A model generated the notes under the pieces. It made no database searches, was not told where the DNA came from, and worked only from the letters and a program-made list of their open reading frames with translations. 25,655 nt of DNA, from contig DAOUBD010000057.1 of assembly GCA_034432935.1 (NCBI GenBank), positions 1-25,655 of the forward strand. Reading direction: 5' to 3'. Positions 13,635 to 20,891 of the stretch are shown one piece after another (position 1 is the stretch's first letter; every line of letters starts with the position of its first letter). The stretch comes from DAOUAG01 sp034432935 (GTDB taxonomy: Bacteria; Chloroflexota; Dehalococcoidia; SM23-28-2; RBG-16-64-32). Position numbers and translations under genes: made by a program.

Positions 13635-14399
13635 TCAACCTCCTATCGAGATGATACTGCGCCGCCTGGCCAGCCGCACGGCTTGGCGGTGCGCCTCTTC
13701 CTCTATACGGTCATCCAGCGGCGAGAGGGTTGCATCTGGGTAGCGCCGCCGCAATGCAGTCAGGATCAAGTGATCGGCCAGGGCCGGGTTCTTGGGCAGG
13801 AGAGCGCCGTGCAGGTAGGTACCTACGACGTTGCGGTAGACGGCCCCTTCGCCGCCGTCCTCCCCGTTGTTCCCGTGACCCGCCAGCACGCGGCCGAGGG
13901 GCTGGCAGCGGGGGCCCAGGTAGGTCCGGCCGCCGTGGTTCTCGAAGCCCACCACCGTCTGCCCTTCCCACTCGACGACGATGTTCCCGATGAGGCGCTT
14001 GGCCCGAGGCCCAGGGTGGACCGTCCAGAGGTCCAACACGCCAGCGCCCTTTATCTCAGCACCGTCCGCCGAACGGTAGGAGCGCCCCAAGAGTTGGTAC
14101 CCGCCGCAGACGGCCAGGATCACCACCCCTTCCTCCGCCGCCTGGCGCAGCGCCTCCGCCTTCGTCGCCAGGAGGTCATCCGCTACCAGCTGCTGCTCCC
14201 GGTCCTGGGCGCCGCCGATGAAGATGATGTCGTAGGCCGCGGGGTCCAAGCCGTCCCCTAGCTCCAGGGCGGCCAAACGGAAGCCGATCCCTCGCTGCCG
14301 GCACCGCCTCTCGAGGCACATGGTGTTCCCGCGGTCCCCATATATGTTCATGAGCTTGGGGTAGAGATGCGCCACCCGGAGAGTCAGGGATCCTGTCAT
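13635..14399 (-). CDS. gatD: Lipid II isoglutaminyl synthase, glutaminase subunit
   Basis: A 254-residue class I (triad) glutamine amidotransferase of the CobB/CobQ-like type. The nucleophile C98 is in VILAVCGGYQLLG and the catalytic His H197 in VGTYLHGALLPKNP; S. aureus GatD uses C94 and H189. GatD supplies ammonia to MurT, which amidates the D-Glu of lipid II to D-isoglutamine in Gram-positive-type walls. The N-terminal LTLRVAHLYPKLMNIYGDRGN is characteristic of this subfamily. The gene overlaps murT by 4 nt (ATGA), so the two subunits are translationally coupled. Confidence 0.95.
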   Translation of the reverse strand: MTGSLTLRVAHLYPKLMNIYGDRGNTMCLERRCRQRGIGFRLAALELGDGLDPAAYDIIFIGGAQDREQQLVADDLLATKAEALRQAAEEGVVILAVCGGYQLLGRSYRSADGAEIKGAGVLDLWTVHPGPRAKRLIGNIVVEWEGQTVVGFENHGGRTYLGPRCQPLGRVLAGHGNNGEDGGEGAVYRNVVGTYLHGALLPKNPALADHLILTALRRRYPDATLSPLDDRIEEEAHRQAVRLARRRSIISIGG

Positions 14400-15781
14400 G
14401 GCTCATCCCAGAAGCCCGGTTTGCCCGCCCAGCGAGCCAGGAGATCGCGAACCCTAAGCATGGCGGTATAGGTAGGGATGACATAGAGGGGCTGCCCCGC
14501 CGGAAGAGAAGCCAGGGCGCGCCGCAGCGCCTTCGCGATCTCCGGCTCCACTTGGCCCCAGGGGTCCAGGCCGGCGTATTTGAGACGCAAGGCGAGGTCC
14601 CAGGCCCGGTCGCCTGAGACCACCAATCGCTGCACCTTGCCGGATATCCGCTCGAAGTCCACATCCCAGATCCAGGAGATGTCCCTGCCGTCGGCCAGGC
14701 CATCATTGAGGAAAATCGCGATGTTGAGCGGCGCTGCGCCAGCGACGGTCTCCAATACCTGGTTCAGGCCGGCGGGGTTCTTGGCCAAAAGGATGTGCAC
14801 TGCGCGCCCGCCGATCTCCACCCGCTCCTGCCGGCCGAAGGCGGCGGTTGCGGCGGCCAGCCCTTCCTGGATATGCCCGGGACCGATGCCCAGGGCGCTA
14901 GCCCCGGCAGCGGCCGCAAGGGCGTTATACGCGTTGTAGAGGCCGGCCAAGGGCAGCCGCACGCGCACATCGCCGTCTGGCAGACGGGCCTCTAGCTCCA
15001 AAGCGTCCGGCAGCAAGACAGTCCGGCGGCCGGCCACTTGGCAGGAAGGACGGCGCAGGCCGCAGCTTCGGCACTCCCACTGACCGATGTGGCCATAGAA
15101 GACGGCCCGGTAGGCCAGCTCGGCGCCGCAGGCGGTGCACCAGCGGGCATCGGCGGCATGCTCGATGGGCCCGGCCAGATCCGCCGTGCCCTCGAGGCCG
15201 TAGTAGACCACTGGCCCCCTGGCAGCAGCCCCCAGCGCCGACACCGAGGGGTCGTCTGCGTTCAAGACCAGGGTTACCCTCTCTGGCAGGCGTCTCACGG
15301 CCTCCCGCCAGACGGAGGCTACCCGCTCCACTTCTCCGTAGCGGTCCAACTGGTCGCGGAACAGGTTAGTGAACACGATAGCCCGGGGGTCGACCCGGGA
15401 GGCGACCGCAGGGATGGTGGCCTCATCCACCTCGAACACGCCGATGCGCTGCCCCTCGCCGTCGATCCTTCCCCGCCAACTGCTGGCCTCCGCCAGGGCG
15501 GCGGCGATGCCGCGCATCATGTTAGAGCCCGCCCGGTTGGCCACGGGCCTCAGCCCCGCTGCGGCAAGGATGTTACGCAGGAGCCGTGCGGTGGTCGTCT
15601 TGCCATTGGTCCCGGTCACCAAGACAGAGCCCTGGCCCAAGCCGGCCGCCATGCCGGCCACCAACCCCGGGTCGATCCGCTCCGCCAGGAGGCCGGGCAG
15701 GGCCGTGCCGCCGCCCAGGCGGAGGCGGCGGCTGAGGGCCGCGGCGGTTTTGGCAGCAGCGATGGCGGCGATGCGTCTCAT
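14396..15781 (-). CDS. murT: Lipid II isoglutaminyl synthase, Mur ligase subunit
   Basis: A 461-residue Mur-ligase family protein. N-terminal MRRIAAIAAAKTAAALSRRL matches the S. aureus MurT start, so the ATG at 15781 is chosen although the frame is open to 15988. Motifs: VTGTNGKTTTARLL (ATP P-loop, residues 55-68), FEVDEATIP, FTNLFRDQLDRYGE, a zinc ribbon (CTAC ... CRSC) typical of MurT, and the C-terminal domain with LAKNPAGLNQVLE and LNDGLADGRDISWIWDVD, which holds the catalytic Asp. It amidates lipid II with ammonia from GatD. No strong Shine-Dalgarno is visible. The 110 bp before it show nothing else clear. Confidence 0.95.
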   Translation of the reverse strand: MRRIAAIAAAKTAAALSRRLRLGGGTALPGLLAERIDPGLVAGMAAGLGQGSVLVTGTNGKTTTARLLRNILAAAGLRPVANRAGSNMMRGIAAALAEASSWRGRIDGEGQRIGVFEVDEATIPAVASRVDPRAIVFTNLFRDQLDRYGEVERVASVWREAVRRLPERVTLVLNADDPSVSALGAAARGPVVYYGLEGTADLAGPIEHAADARWCTACGAELAYRAVFYGHIGQWECRSCGLRRPSCQVAGRRTVLLPDALELEARLPDGDVRVRLPLAGLYNAYNALAAAAGASALGIGPGHIQEGLAAATAAFGRQERVEIGGRAVHILLAKNPAGLNQVLETVAGAAPLNIAIFLNDGLADGRDISWIWDVDFERISGKVQRLVVSGDRAWDLALRLKYAGLDPWGQVEPEIAKALRRALASLPAGQPLYVIPTYTAMLRVRDLLARWAGKPGFWDEP

Positions 15782-15891
15782 TCCAACGGCGCCCGGGGCA
15801 GAACGGCGCATACCGGGAGCAACCGGTAGGCCTGTGCCCCGCCTTCCAATCCTACAACGCGCCTGATGGCGGCGCCGGTGTGCGGGAGGGC

Positions 15892-16527
15892 TTACCCGGC
15901 GCGTTTCAGCCAAGCAGACACCTCTTTGTATAGCTTGTCCACATCTAGATACATCGGCTTCCCGTGGCCTGGCCAGTCCCAGCGCCACACGATCTTGCCG
16001 CTCTTGTTCACCAGGACGAAGGTGTGGCCCGGCTTCACTCCCGGGTGCATGCTGGCGTCCATGGCCCCGTAGGTGTTGGAGACAGACTTGTCGGTGTCTG
16101 AGGCGATGATGCCCTTGATGCCGCGGTCTTCTGCCTCCAGTTGTAGCTGATCGAGGGGATCCACCATCACGCTAACCATCTGGATGCCCAACACATCGAA
16201 CCGTTCCCAGTCCGACTCCAGATCCACGATCTGGTCCCAACAGGCGCCGCAGCCTATGCCCTCGTTGAAGAAGAGGAGAAGGGCGTGCTGGCCGATGTGG
16301 TCGCGGGAAGCGAACTGCTCCCCGGAGGTGGTTGGCAGGGAGAAGGGCGGCGCGGGCTCTAGGAAGACCTTGGCCGAACTCTCCTGGCCTCCTTGCCCAC
16401 CCGCGTACCAGATGGCAGCGGCAGCCAGCAGCACCGCCCCTCCGGATGCCAGTAGCCAGAGCCGGTTCTTGGGCTTCAGCCACCAGGGCTTCCTGCCTCT
16501 GTTCTTCTTCTTAGTGGCCATTGGCAT
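15892..16527 (-). CDS. Membrane-anchored redoxin/peroxiredoxin-like protein
   Basis: A 211-residue protein with a basic N-terminus (KKKNRGRKPWWLKPKNR), one anchor helix (about 24-43) and an outward AhpC/TSA-type domain. The active region reads LLLFFNEGIGCGACWDQIVDLE, with CGAC as the redox pair. PGHTFVLVNKSGKIVWRWDW is the typical strand pair with cis-proline region. Likely an extracytoplasmic thiol oxidoreductase or peroxidase; the substrate is unknown. GGGAGG is immediately before the ATG at 16527, so the second ATG (16521) with 7-nt spacing may be the real start. It lies 10 bp after the DUF1573 gene. Confidence 0.85.
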   Translation of the reverse strand: MPMATKKKNRGRKPWWLKPKNRLWLLASGGAVLLAAAAIWYAGGQGGQESSAKVFLEPAPPFSLPTTSGEQFASRDHIGQHALLLFFNEGIGCGACWDQIVDLESDWERFDVLGIQMVSVMVDPLDQLQLEAEDRGIKGIIASDTDKSVSNTYGAMDASMHPGVKPGHTFVLVNKSGKIVWRWDWPGHGKPMYLDVDKLYKEVSAWLKRAG

Positions 16528-16537
16528 CCTCCCGCCG

Positions 16538-16975
16538 CTACGGCAGCATCTGGAACTTGAAGGTTATGGTCAGGCTTGGCGCGCGGGGATCGTTGGAGGC
16601 CAGCTCAGCAAGCATCTCGTCCTGCATCCCCGACATTCCCTCGGGCGCCTTGAGGCGGAAGACCAGGCGCCCGCTGGACCCTGGCGGCACCGAGGGCGGC
16701 TGCACCTCGTAGTCTTCCACCCCGCAACCACAGTCGGCGTTGGGCGCCGGCCGCACCTTCACGATGGTCACCTCTAAGGGCTGACTGCCCCCGTTGCGGA
16801 AATCGATGCTACGCTCCGTAAGCTCCCCGATTTTGACGACCCCCAGGTCAAACGAGTCACCGTCCAGGACCAGCTTCGGAGCCGAGTCGTTTGCGCCGGC
16901 GCCGCCGCAGGCCGCTGCCAGTGGGATCACGATGGCCGCCGCTACCAGTGGCGGCAGGAGCCGTCCCATCCTCAT
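16538..16975 (-). CDS. DUF1573 lipoprotein
   Basis: A 145-residue secreted lipoprotein: signal helix LLPPLVAAAIVIPLAAAC with lipobox Cys23, then an Ig-like DUF1573 domain (FDLGVVKIGELTERSIDFRN, then SQPLEVTIVKVRPAPNADCGC). DUF1573 proteins are secreted, of unknown function, and often lie beside redox genes. The cysteines in ADCGC and the acidic-Met stretch MSGMQDEM could bind metal, but this is speculation. ATG 16975 is chosen because GGAGGG lies 6 nt upstream and the signal peptide starts there; longer frames to 17164 overlap the upstream gene. It overlaps the preceding stop by ATGA. Confidence 0.85.
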   Translation of the reverse strand: MRMGRLLPPLVAAAIVIPLAAACGGAGANDSAPKLVLDGDSFDLGVVKIGELTERSIDFRNGGSQPLEVTIVKVRPAPNADCGCGVEDYEVQPPSVPPGSSGRLVFRLKAPEGMSGMQDEMLAELASNDPRAPSLTITFKFQMLP

Positions 16976-17673
16976 CTCACACCCTCCGTTTCTGCCCTTA
17001 GCCGCCAACGGAAATCGCACTTCGGCGCGCCGCGTCCCATCGTACCGGTGCGCTCCCACGCCAGGACCGGCGGCAGGGCGGAGAAGAGGATATCGTCCGC
17101 TTGGCAGAAGCTGGCAGTAAGCTCCGGAGCCCCGTAGGCCGTGAACTGCTCCAGGTAGAAGCAACGGCGCATATCGAATCCGAAGCCCTCCTCGTTATCC
17201 TCCACCACCTCCATCTGCCAGCCTTGAGGAGGGAAGACGAGACGATTGACCAGCATGGTGGCGCTCCGCAAGAGGCGCAGGGGCTGGGGGACAAACCTCA
17301 GCGCCGGTACGAGACGCCGCAACGGCGCCACGAAAGATCTGACGGCAGCGCCAACCTGCTCCAGCGCCTCGTCCCGCTCCATGCCGTTGGCCAGGAGTGT
17401 CTGGTACAGGGACACGGCGGGCAACACCACGTGGTCCAGGTGGTACTGGAGTACGCGGTCCCCCAGTTGCGGACGGTGGCGGTGCAGGGCGCCGTACCGG
17501 GCCCGCGCCTCCGCCGCAAGGCGGGCCGCCTCTCTCTGGCCGAGGACGGGCGCAGCCTGCCTCTGCCAGCGGCCCAGGTGGGGCACCTGGCGGCGGGAGG
17601 CAAGACGCCAGGCGAGGAAGGCGCCGGCCCCCGCCGCCAGCAGGGCGATGGCAGCCAGCTTCCTATCGCTCAC
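16972..17673 (-). CDS. L-2-amino-thiazoline-4-carboxylic acid hydrolase-like protein
   Basis: A 233-residue protein with an N-terminal hydrophobic stretch (5-24) that may anchor it. The C-terminal part (about 160-225) has the pattern of the ATC hydrolase family: GFDMRRCFYLEQFTAYGAPE, then SFCQADD, then TMGRGAPKCDFRWR, with conserved Cys, Asp and the terminal CDFR. The named member opens L-2-amino-thiazoline-4-carboxylate toward cysteine in some soil bacteria; most homologues are uncharacterised and may do something else. The start overlaps the YHS gene end by 11 nt. In this array a cysteine or sulfur-related role would make sense but is inference. Confidence 0.65.
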   Translation of the reverse strand: MSDRKLAAIALLAAGAGAFLAWRLASRRQVPHLGRWQRQAAPVLGQREAARLAAEARARYGALHRHRPQLGDRVLQYHLDHVVLPAVSLYQTLLANGMERDEALEQVGAAVRSFVAPLRRLVPALRFVPQPLRLLRSATMLVNRLVFPPQGWQMEVVEDNEEGFGFDMRRCFYLEQFTAYGAPELTASFCQADDILFSALPPVLAWERTGTMGRGAPKCDFRWRLRAETEGVR

Positions 17674-17812
17674 TCACGTACTTCTCAGGCTGGGCATCGA
17701 AGGCCTTCTTGCACCCCGGAGCACAGAAGTAGTAGGTCCTGCCCTTGTAGTCCGAAGTAGCTGCGGCCTTCTTCTCATCGATTGTCATCCCGCATACCGG
17801 ATCCTTTGCCAT
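17663..17812 (-). CDS. Small YHS-domain protein
   Basis: A 49-residue single YHS domain: DPVCGM at residues 4-9 and YYFCAPGCKKAF further on, then PEKY. The Cys pattern fits metal-binding YHS domains, which occur alone, as TRASH-like sensors, or fused to copper ATPases. Likely a cytosolic copper or metal carrier. AGGAGGGAGATC precedes the ATG at 17812, giving a strong Shine-Dalgarno. It lies 17 bp after the Rieske gene. The second YHS domain in the window is in the truncated ABC fusion at 24084-24401. Confidence 0.85.
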   Translation of the reverse strand: MAKDPVCGMTIDEKKAAATSDYKGRTYYFCAPGCKKAFDAQPEKYVSER

Positions 17813-17829
17813 GATCTCCCTCCTTGCCG

Positions 17830-18423
17830 TCAAGCCGGTCTCTTGTAGGGGACGGCCCGCATCGGGTTATCGGCACCGCCCTTGGTTATGGCACCGGTAT
17901 TCACCACGACGTCTCCGTTGTCCTTCACCTCGACAGCCATGGTGTCCAGGGGCCGTGGCGCCGGACCAAAGACCAAGATGGCGGCGCCCCTGGTGTATGT
18001 GGAGCCGTGGCAGGGGCAACGGAACCATCCGACGGAGTTTCCGAACTGGAAGTCCGGGCGCCAGGGCACGGTGCAACCCAGGTGGGTGCACTTCCAATAG
18101 ATGGCCAGCAGACCGCCTGGCGATCCCTCCTGGCCAGGGGCCAGGTGCGAAAGGTAGAACCTGCCCAGGGGAAAGCGCACGGGGTCTGCCCCGGGCGCGG
18201 GCACCTCTGCTGCCCGGACTAGGTACGGCTGGCCGAAGGCCCCCAGCTTGCGGGGCCAGATGAAGTCCAGGGGCGAGCCCAACAGCCCCACAGCCGCTAA
18301 GAAGAGCCCCGACCAGAAGCCTCCTAACATGACAACCCGGCGCCCCACCAGCCGCCGGCGCGGCGGTGGCACCGCTACGGGCGTATCGACAGGGGGGCTA
18401 TCTCTGACTTCCTGTCCATCCAT
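17830..18423 (-). CDS. Membrane-anchored Rieske [2Fe-2S] protein
   Basis: A 197-residue protein with a Pro/Arg-rich N-terminus, one anchor helix (about 30-49) and a Rieske domain outside. The cluster ligands are C112-T-H114-L-G-C117 and C136-P-C138-H139-G-S, so both Cys-His pairs and the disulfide cysteines C117 and C138 are present. The disulfide is the mark of high-potential Rieske proteins of bc complexes. No cytochrome b or c1 is in the window, so it may serve a complex encoded elsewhere or a stand-alone role. AAAGGAGG precedes the ATG. It is 15 bp from the HesB-like gene, which could help its iron-sulfur loading. Confidence 0.92.
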   Translation of the reverse strand: MDGQEVRDSPPVDTPVAVPPPRRRLVGRRVVMLGGFWSGLFLAAVGLLGSPLDFIWPRKLGAFGQPYLVRAAEVPAPGADPVRFPLGRFYLSHLAPGQEGSPGGLLAIYWKCTHLGCTVPWRPDFQFGNSVGWFRCPCHGSTYTRGAAILVFGPAPRPLDTMAVEVKDNGDVVVNTGAITKGGADNPMRAVPYKRPA

Positions 18424-18438
18424 CGCTCTCCGCCTCCT

Positions 18439-18753
18439 TTAGGTCATCATGTGAGGCCCGCATTGGTGAGCAACGTTGCGAATGGTGAAACCCTTCGTCC
18501 ACACGTTCTCCACGAAATCGATCTCCACCTGCGAAAGCTCTGGGGCCGTATCGGCGTCAGCCACGAACGGGATGCCGCCGACCTCGAAGAGGGTGTCATC
18601 CGGCTCCGGGTCGGTCTCGAGAGCCAGGCTGAAGTGGGCCTTGCCGCAGTGACAGCGGTGGTCCACAAACACCCTCAGCCGGGCTGCCCCGATCTCGCCC
18701 TGTTCCATGGCCACCTTTAGTTGCTCTTGCGCTCGGTCCGTTAGCGTCAGCAT
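18439..18753 (-). CDS. HesB/IscA-like protein with altered cysteine set
   Basis: A 104-residue HesB-like fold. Canonical A-type carriers hold Fe-S with one N-terminal Cys and a C-terminal CGC. Here the N-terminal motif is HRCHCGK (C34, C36), while the C-terminus is HQCGPHMMT with only C98, so the third cysteine is Pro. Such HesB-like proteins are a separate subfamily of unclear function, possibly not true cluster carriers. ATG 18753 with AGGAGG just upstream is chosen; a longer frame to 18801 would overlap the lipoprotein gene. A TAA stop follows directly after HMMT and there is no in-frame TGA. Confidence 0.75.
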   Translation of the reverse strand: MLTLTDRAQEQLKVAMEQGEIGAARLRVFVDHRCHCGKAHFSLALETDPEPDDTLFEVGGIPFVADADTAPELSQVEIDFVENVWTKGFTIRNVAHQCGPHMMT

Positions 18754-18773
18754 CTCTCCTCCTTTCCCCAGAT

Positions 18774-19238
18774 CTAGGAGCCTCCGGGCTCGCTGGGCCA
18801 AGTCAGGGTCAGTTCCTCCCCTTTCACACCTATGACTAGCTTGACCGGCCCCCCAGCTTCCCGCCGCTGGAAGACCAGTATCCCCTGGCGGTGGTGGGAG
18901 TCATCGCTGATGCTGAGCCACTTCTCCGGGCTCAGGGTCTCAGCGCCCCACTGCAACCGGGCCTCCGTTTCCATGTCGATCTCGTTCAGGTCGCCCGAGT
19001 GCGTGGTGAAGCCGACCTCCAGGAGCACGAACTCATCGCTGGGATAGGCCGAGAGGTCGACCTCGGCCTTTGCGGCTCCCTCGGGGTCAAGCCAGGTAGC
19101 CTCCACGCTGACCCCGGCGGCCTCGGCCTCCTGAGAACGAGCAACGGACCCGGTGGGGCCGCCGCTGTCCGCTCCGGACGAGCAGGCCGCCGCCAGAAGG
19201 GCCACGGCAAGAAGCGCTAAGACGGTCCAGCCTCGCAT
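18774..19238 (-). CDS. Predicted lipoprotein, unknown function
   Basis: A 154-residue protein with a signal peptide (LALLAVALLAAAC, lipobox Cys19) and a beta-rich extracytoplasmic domain of about 115 residues. No recognised domain or catalytic motif; a short HH pair lies in SDDSHHRQG. GGAGG lies close upstream of the ATG. It begins inside the end of the Cys/His membrane protein gene (22-nt overlap), so the two are probably translated together. Likely attached outside the cytoplasmic membrane by Lgt. Confidence 0.75.
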   Translation of the reverse strand: MRGWTVLALLAVALLAAACSSGADSGGPTGSVARSQEAEAAGVSVEATWLDPEGAAKAEVDLSAYPSDEFVLLEVGFTTHSGDLNEIDMETEARLQWGAETLSPEKWLSISDDSHHRQGILVFQRREAGGPVKLVIGVKGEELTLTWPSEPGGS

Positions 19239-19759
19239 GACGCCTCCTTTGCGGACGTAGCTCGCCGCCGCTCCCGCATGGCGATCCTCAGCATCAGCGC
19301 CACCCCTCCTACGTTGACCGCCAGACCGAGGGCCATGAGGAGCACCCTGTAATCGTTCAGGAAGATGGCTGCCCCCGACAGGCCGAGAATGGGCAGGGCG
19401 TCAGTGACGTGGTGGGCGCAGCAAGCGACCATGGCCACGCTGGAAGTGCCCGTCCCCGCGGCCGTCGCTGCCGCGGCGGGCCCACGGCTGCGGACCGATA
19501 CGAGACCCCGCACGTAGACGAAGAGCCCCGCCTGGAGACCGAAGCCGGCGGCGATGGCAGCAACCCAGTAACGGTCATCCCACATGAGGCTTCGGGCGTG
19601 AGAGAAGCCCTGGGCCCAGGTCACTAGGCCAGCATATAGGCCCACGAGCGCCATTCCGGCGAGCAACCCGACAGCCGAAGGCAGAAGCCAAGCCGCGCCC
19701 CTGCCCGCTCCGCTGGCCGGCTTCACCTCTCCAACCCGGCTTAGGACAACATCCCTCAT
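19217..19759 (-). CDS. Membrane protein with a CCAHH motif
   Basis: A 180-residue protein with about four helices (26-50, 66-85, 105-130 and 135-157). The third helix begins VAMVACCAHHVTDALPILGL: a Cys-Cys-Ala-His-His run at a membrane edge, resembling metal-transfer cysteine pairs in mercury- or copper-handling membrane proteins. The family is not recognised for certain. It sits in the array between copA and the Rieske gene, so a role in metal movement is a fair inference but unproven. Confidence 0.75.
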   Translation of the reverse strand: MRDVVLSRVGEVKPASGAGRGAAWLLPSAVGLLAGMALVGLYAGLVTWAQGFSHARSLMWDDRYWVAAIAAGFGLQAGLFVYVRGLVSVRSRGPAAAATAAGTGTSSVAMVACCAHHVTDALPILGLSGAAIFLNDYRVLLMALGLAVNVGGVALMLRIAMRERRRATSAKEASCEAGPS

Positions 19760-19784
19760 GCGCAGGCCCTCACCCGCTTCTCCA

Positions 19785-20024
19785 TCAGCTCCCCCCTAGG
19801 GTCCGCCGTATCTCCTCGAACTGCTCCCGCGTGATCTCGCCCCGCGCGTAGCGCTCCCTGGCGATCTCCACCGGGTCAACCCGGCTGGGCCCGCGTCCAC
19901 CGCCTACCGAGTGCACAATCCAGACCACCAAGGCGATGAGGCCGCCCCAGAAGAACACCATCATGACGGTGCCCCAGAGCATCCACCACCCCAGCCCATC
20001 AGCCGTGTGCCACACCTTCTGCAA
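19785..20024 (-). CDS. SHOCT-domain membrane protein
   Basis: A 79-residue protein: one helix (about 15-38) rich in Trp/Met/Phe, then the SHOCT signature IARERYARGEITREQFEEIR. SHOCT domains are short C-terminal helices found in many oligomeric membrane or regulatory proteins. TTG 20024 is the open start, but GTG 20015 has better spacing (9 nt) from AGGAGGAGG, so the real start is unsure by three residues. The gene starts within the last 26 nt of the methyltransferase gene. Many SHOCT proteins of this size lie beside copper genes. Confidence 0.85.
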   Translation of the reverse strand: MQKVWHTADGLGWWMLWGTVMMVFFWGGLIALVVWIVHSVGGGRGPSRVDPVEIARERYARGEITREQFEEIRRTLGGS

Positions 20025-20676
20025 CCTCCTCCTCCCCGCTGCCGGCGCGCCGGGGCCCCGAACCGCGGATCACCTTCACAATGCCGAAGAGGTGCGACCT
20101 GACCTCGTCCAAGGCGATGCCAGCCCGCGCCACATTGCCCACCGTGTCCCGATTGATATTCGCCCCCTGGAGGGCCAGGGACACTGGGTTCAGGATGTCC
20201 ATCACCTTGCCTGCCACGGGGTTGGCGGCCCGGACGTGCTCCAGCAGGTGGACCTTGCCGCCCTCCTTCAACACTCGCACGGCCTCCCGCAGCCCGAGGA
20301 CAGGGTCCGGCACGGAGCAGAAGACAAAGGTCGCGGCCGCGGCATCGAAGGCCCCGTCCCGGAAAGGCAGCGCCTGCGCATCCGCCAGCACCAGGTCGAT
20401 CCTCTTGCCTAGCCTGGCAGCCCGCCTCTGGGCCCGCCGCAGCATCCTCGGGCTCAGGTCCACGGCCACGACGGCCGCCCCGGGAGGATGGTGGCGGAAG
20501 TTCTTCCCGGTCCCAGCCCCGATCTCCAGCACCGCCGCTCCGGTCACGTGGGACCAGAGCTCGCGGCGGAGCCGCCCAAAACCCAGCAGCTCCATCGGCA
20601 GCTCTCGCAGGTCGTAGAGGGCGGCCCCGCGGTCGTACCGTTTCTGGGTCTTCAGCGTCTCCTCCGCCCTCATCAT
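19999..20676 (-). CDS. Class I SAM-dependent methyltransferase
   Basis: A 225-residue UbiE/Methyltransf_11-type enzyme. Motif I is VLEIGAGTGKNF, the acidic end of strand 2 is VVAVDLSPRML, then ADAQALPF and FDAAAATFVFCSVPD. ATG 20676 overlaps the stop of the upstream gene (ATGA); the frame is open further to 20898, but that part overlaps other genes. The C-terminus is basic and ends in a Gly/Glu-rich stretch. Substrate unknown: a small molecule or lipid is likely by family. No reason in the sequence links it directly to copper apart from co-transcription. Confidence 0.85.
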   Translation of the reverse strand: MMRAEETLKTQKRYDRGAALYDLRELPMELLGFGRLRRELWSHVTGAAVLEIGAGTGKNFRHHPPGAAVVAVDLSPRMLRRAQRRAARLGKRIDLVLADAQALPFRDGAFDAAAATFVFCSVPDPVLGLREAVRVLKEGGKVHLLEHVRAANPVAGKVMDILNPVSLALQGANINRDTVGNVARAGIALDEVRSHLFGIVKVIRGSGPRRAGSGEEEVAEGVAHG

Positions 20677-20891
20677 GGCTTTCTGGTCCTGTTGCGCACC
20701 CATGGGGTCACCGTGGGCATAAGGATGATCATGCTCAGAGAGAAGACCCAGACAGCCCCTCCTATGCGGGCCACCCATGAGTAGTCCCCCGTGAGGAGCG
20801 TGACCACGAGGAACGTCAGGCCAGCGGCCAGCGATAGGCTCGTGTAGATCAGGGCGCTGACCCGCCCCGGATCGCTCATCTCCAGTCTCAT
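20673..20891 (-). CDS. Small two-helix membrane protein
   Basis: A 72-residue protein with two hydrophobic helices (about 12-32 and 39-60) and a basic tail (RNRTRKP). It starts with an ATGA overlap to copA and ends with an overlap to the methyltransferase, so it is part of the copper operon. The layout resembles DUF1634-type small membrane proteins, but I cannot assign a family. No metal ligands other than scattered Met. Confidence 0.7.
   Translation of the reverse strand: MRLEMSDPGRVSALIYTSLSLAAGLTFLVVTLLTGDYSWVARIGGAVWVFSLSMIILMPTVTPWVRNRTRKP

Noticed and set aside
15782..15988. Upstream extension of murT
   Set aside because: The ATG at 15781 matches the known MurT N-terminus; the extension overlaps the redoxin gene and has no domain.
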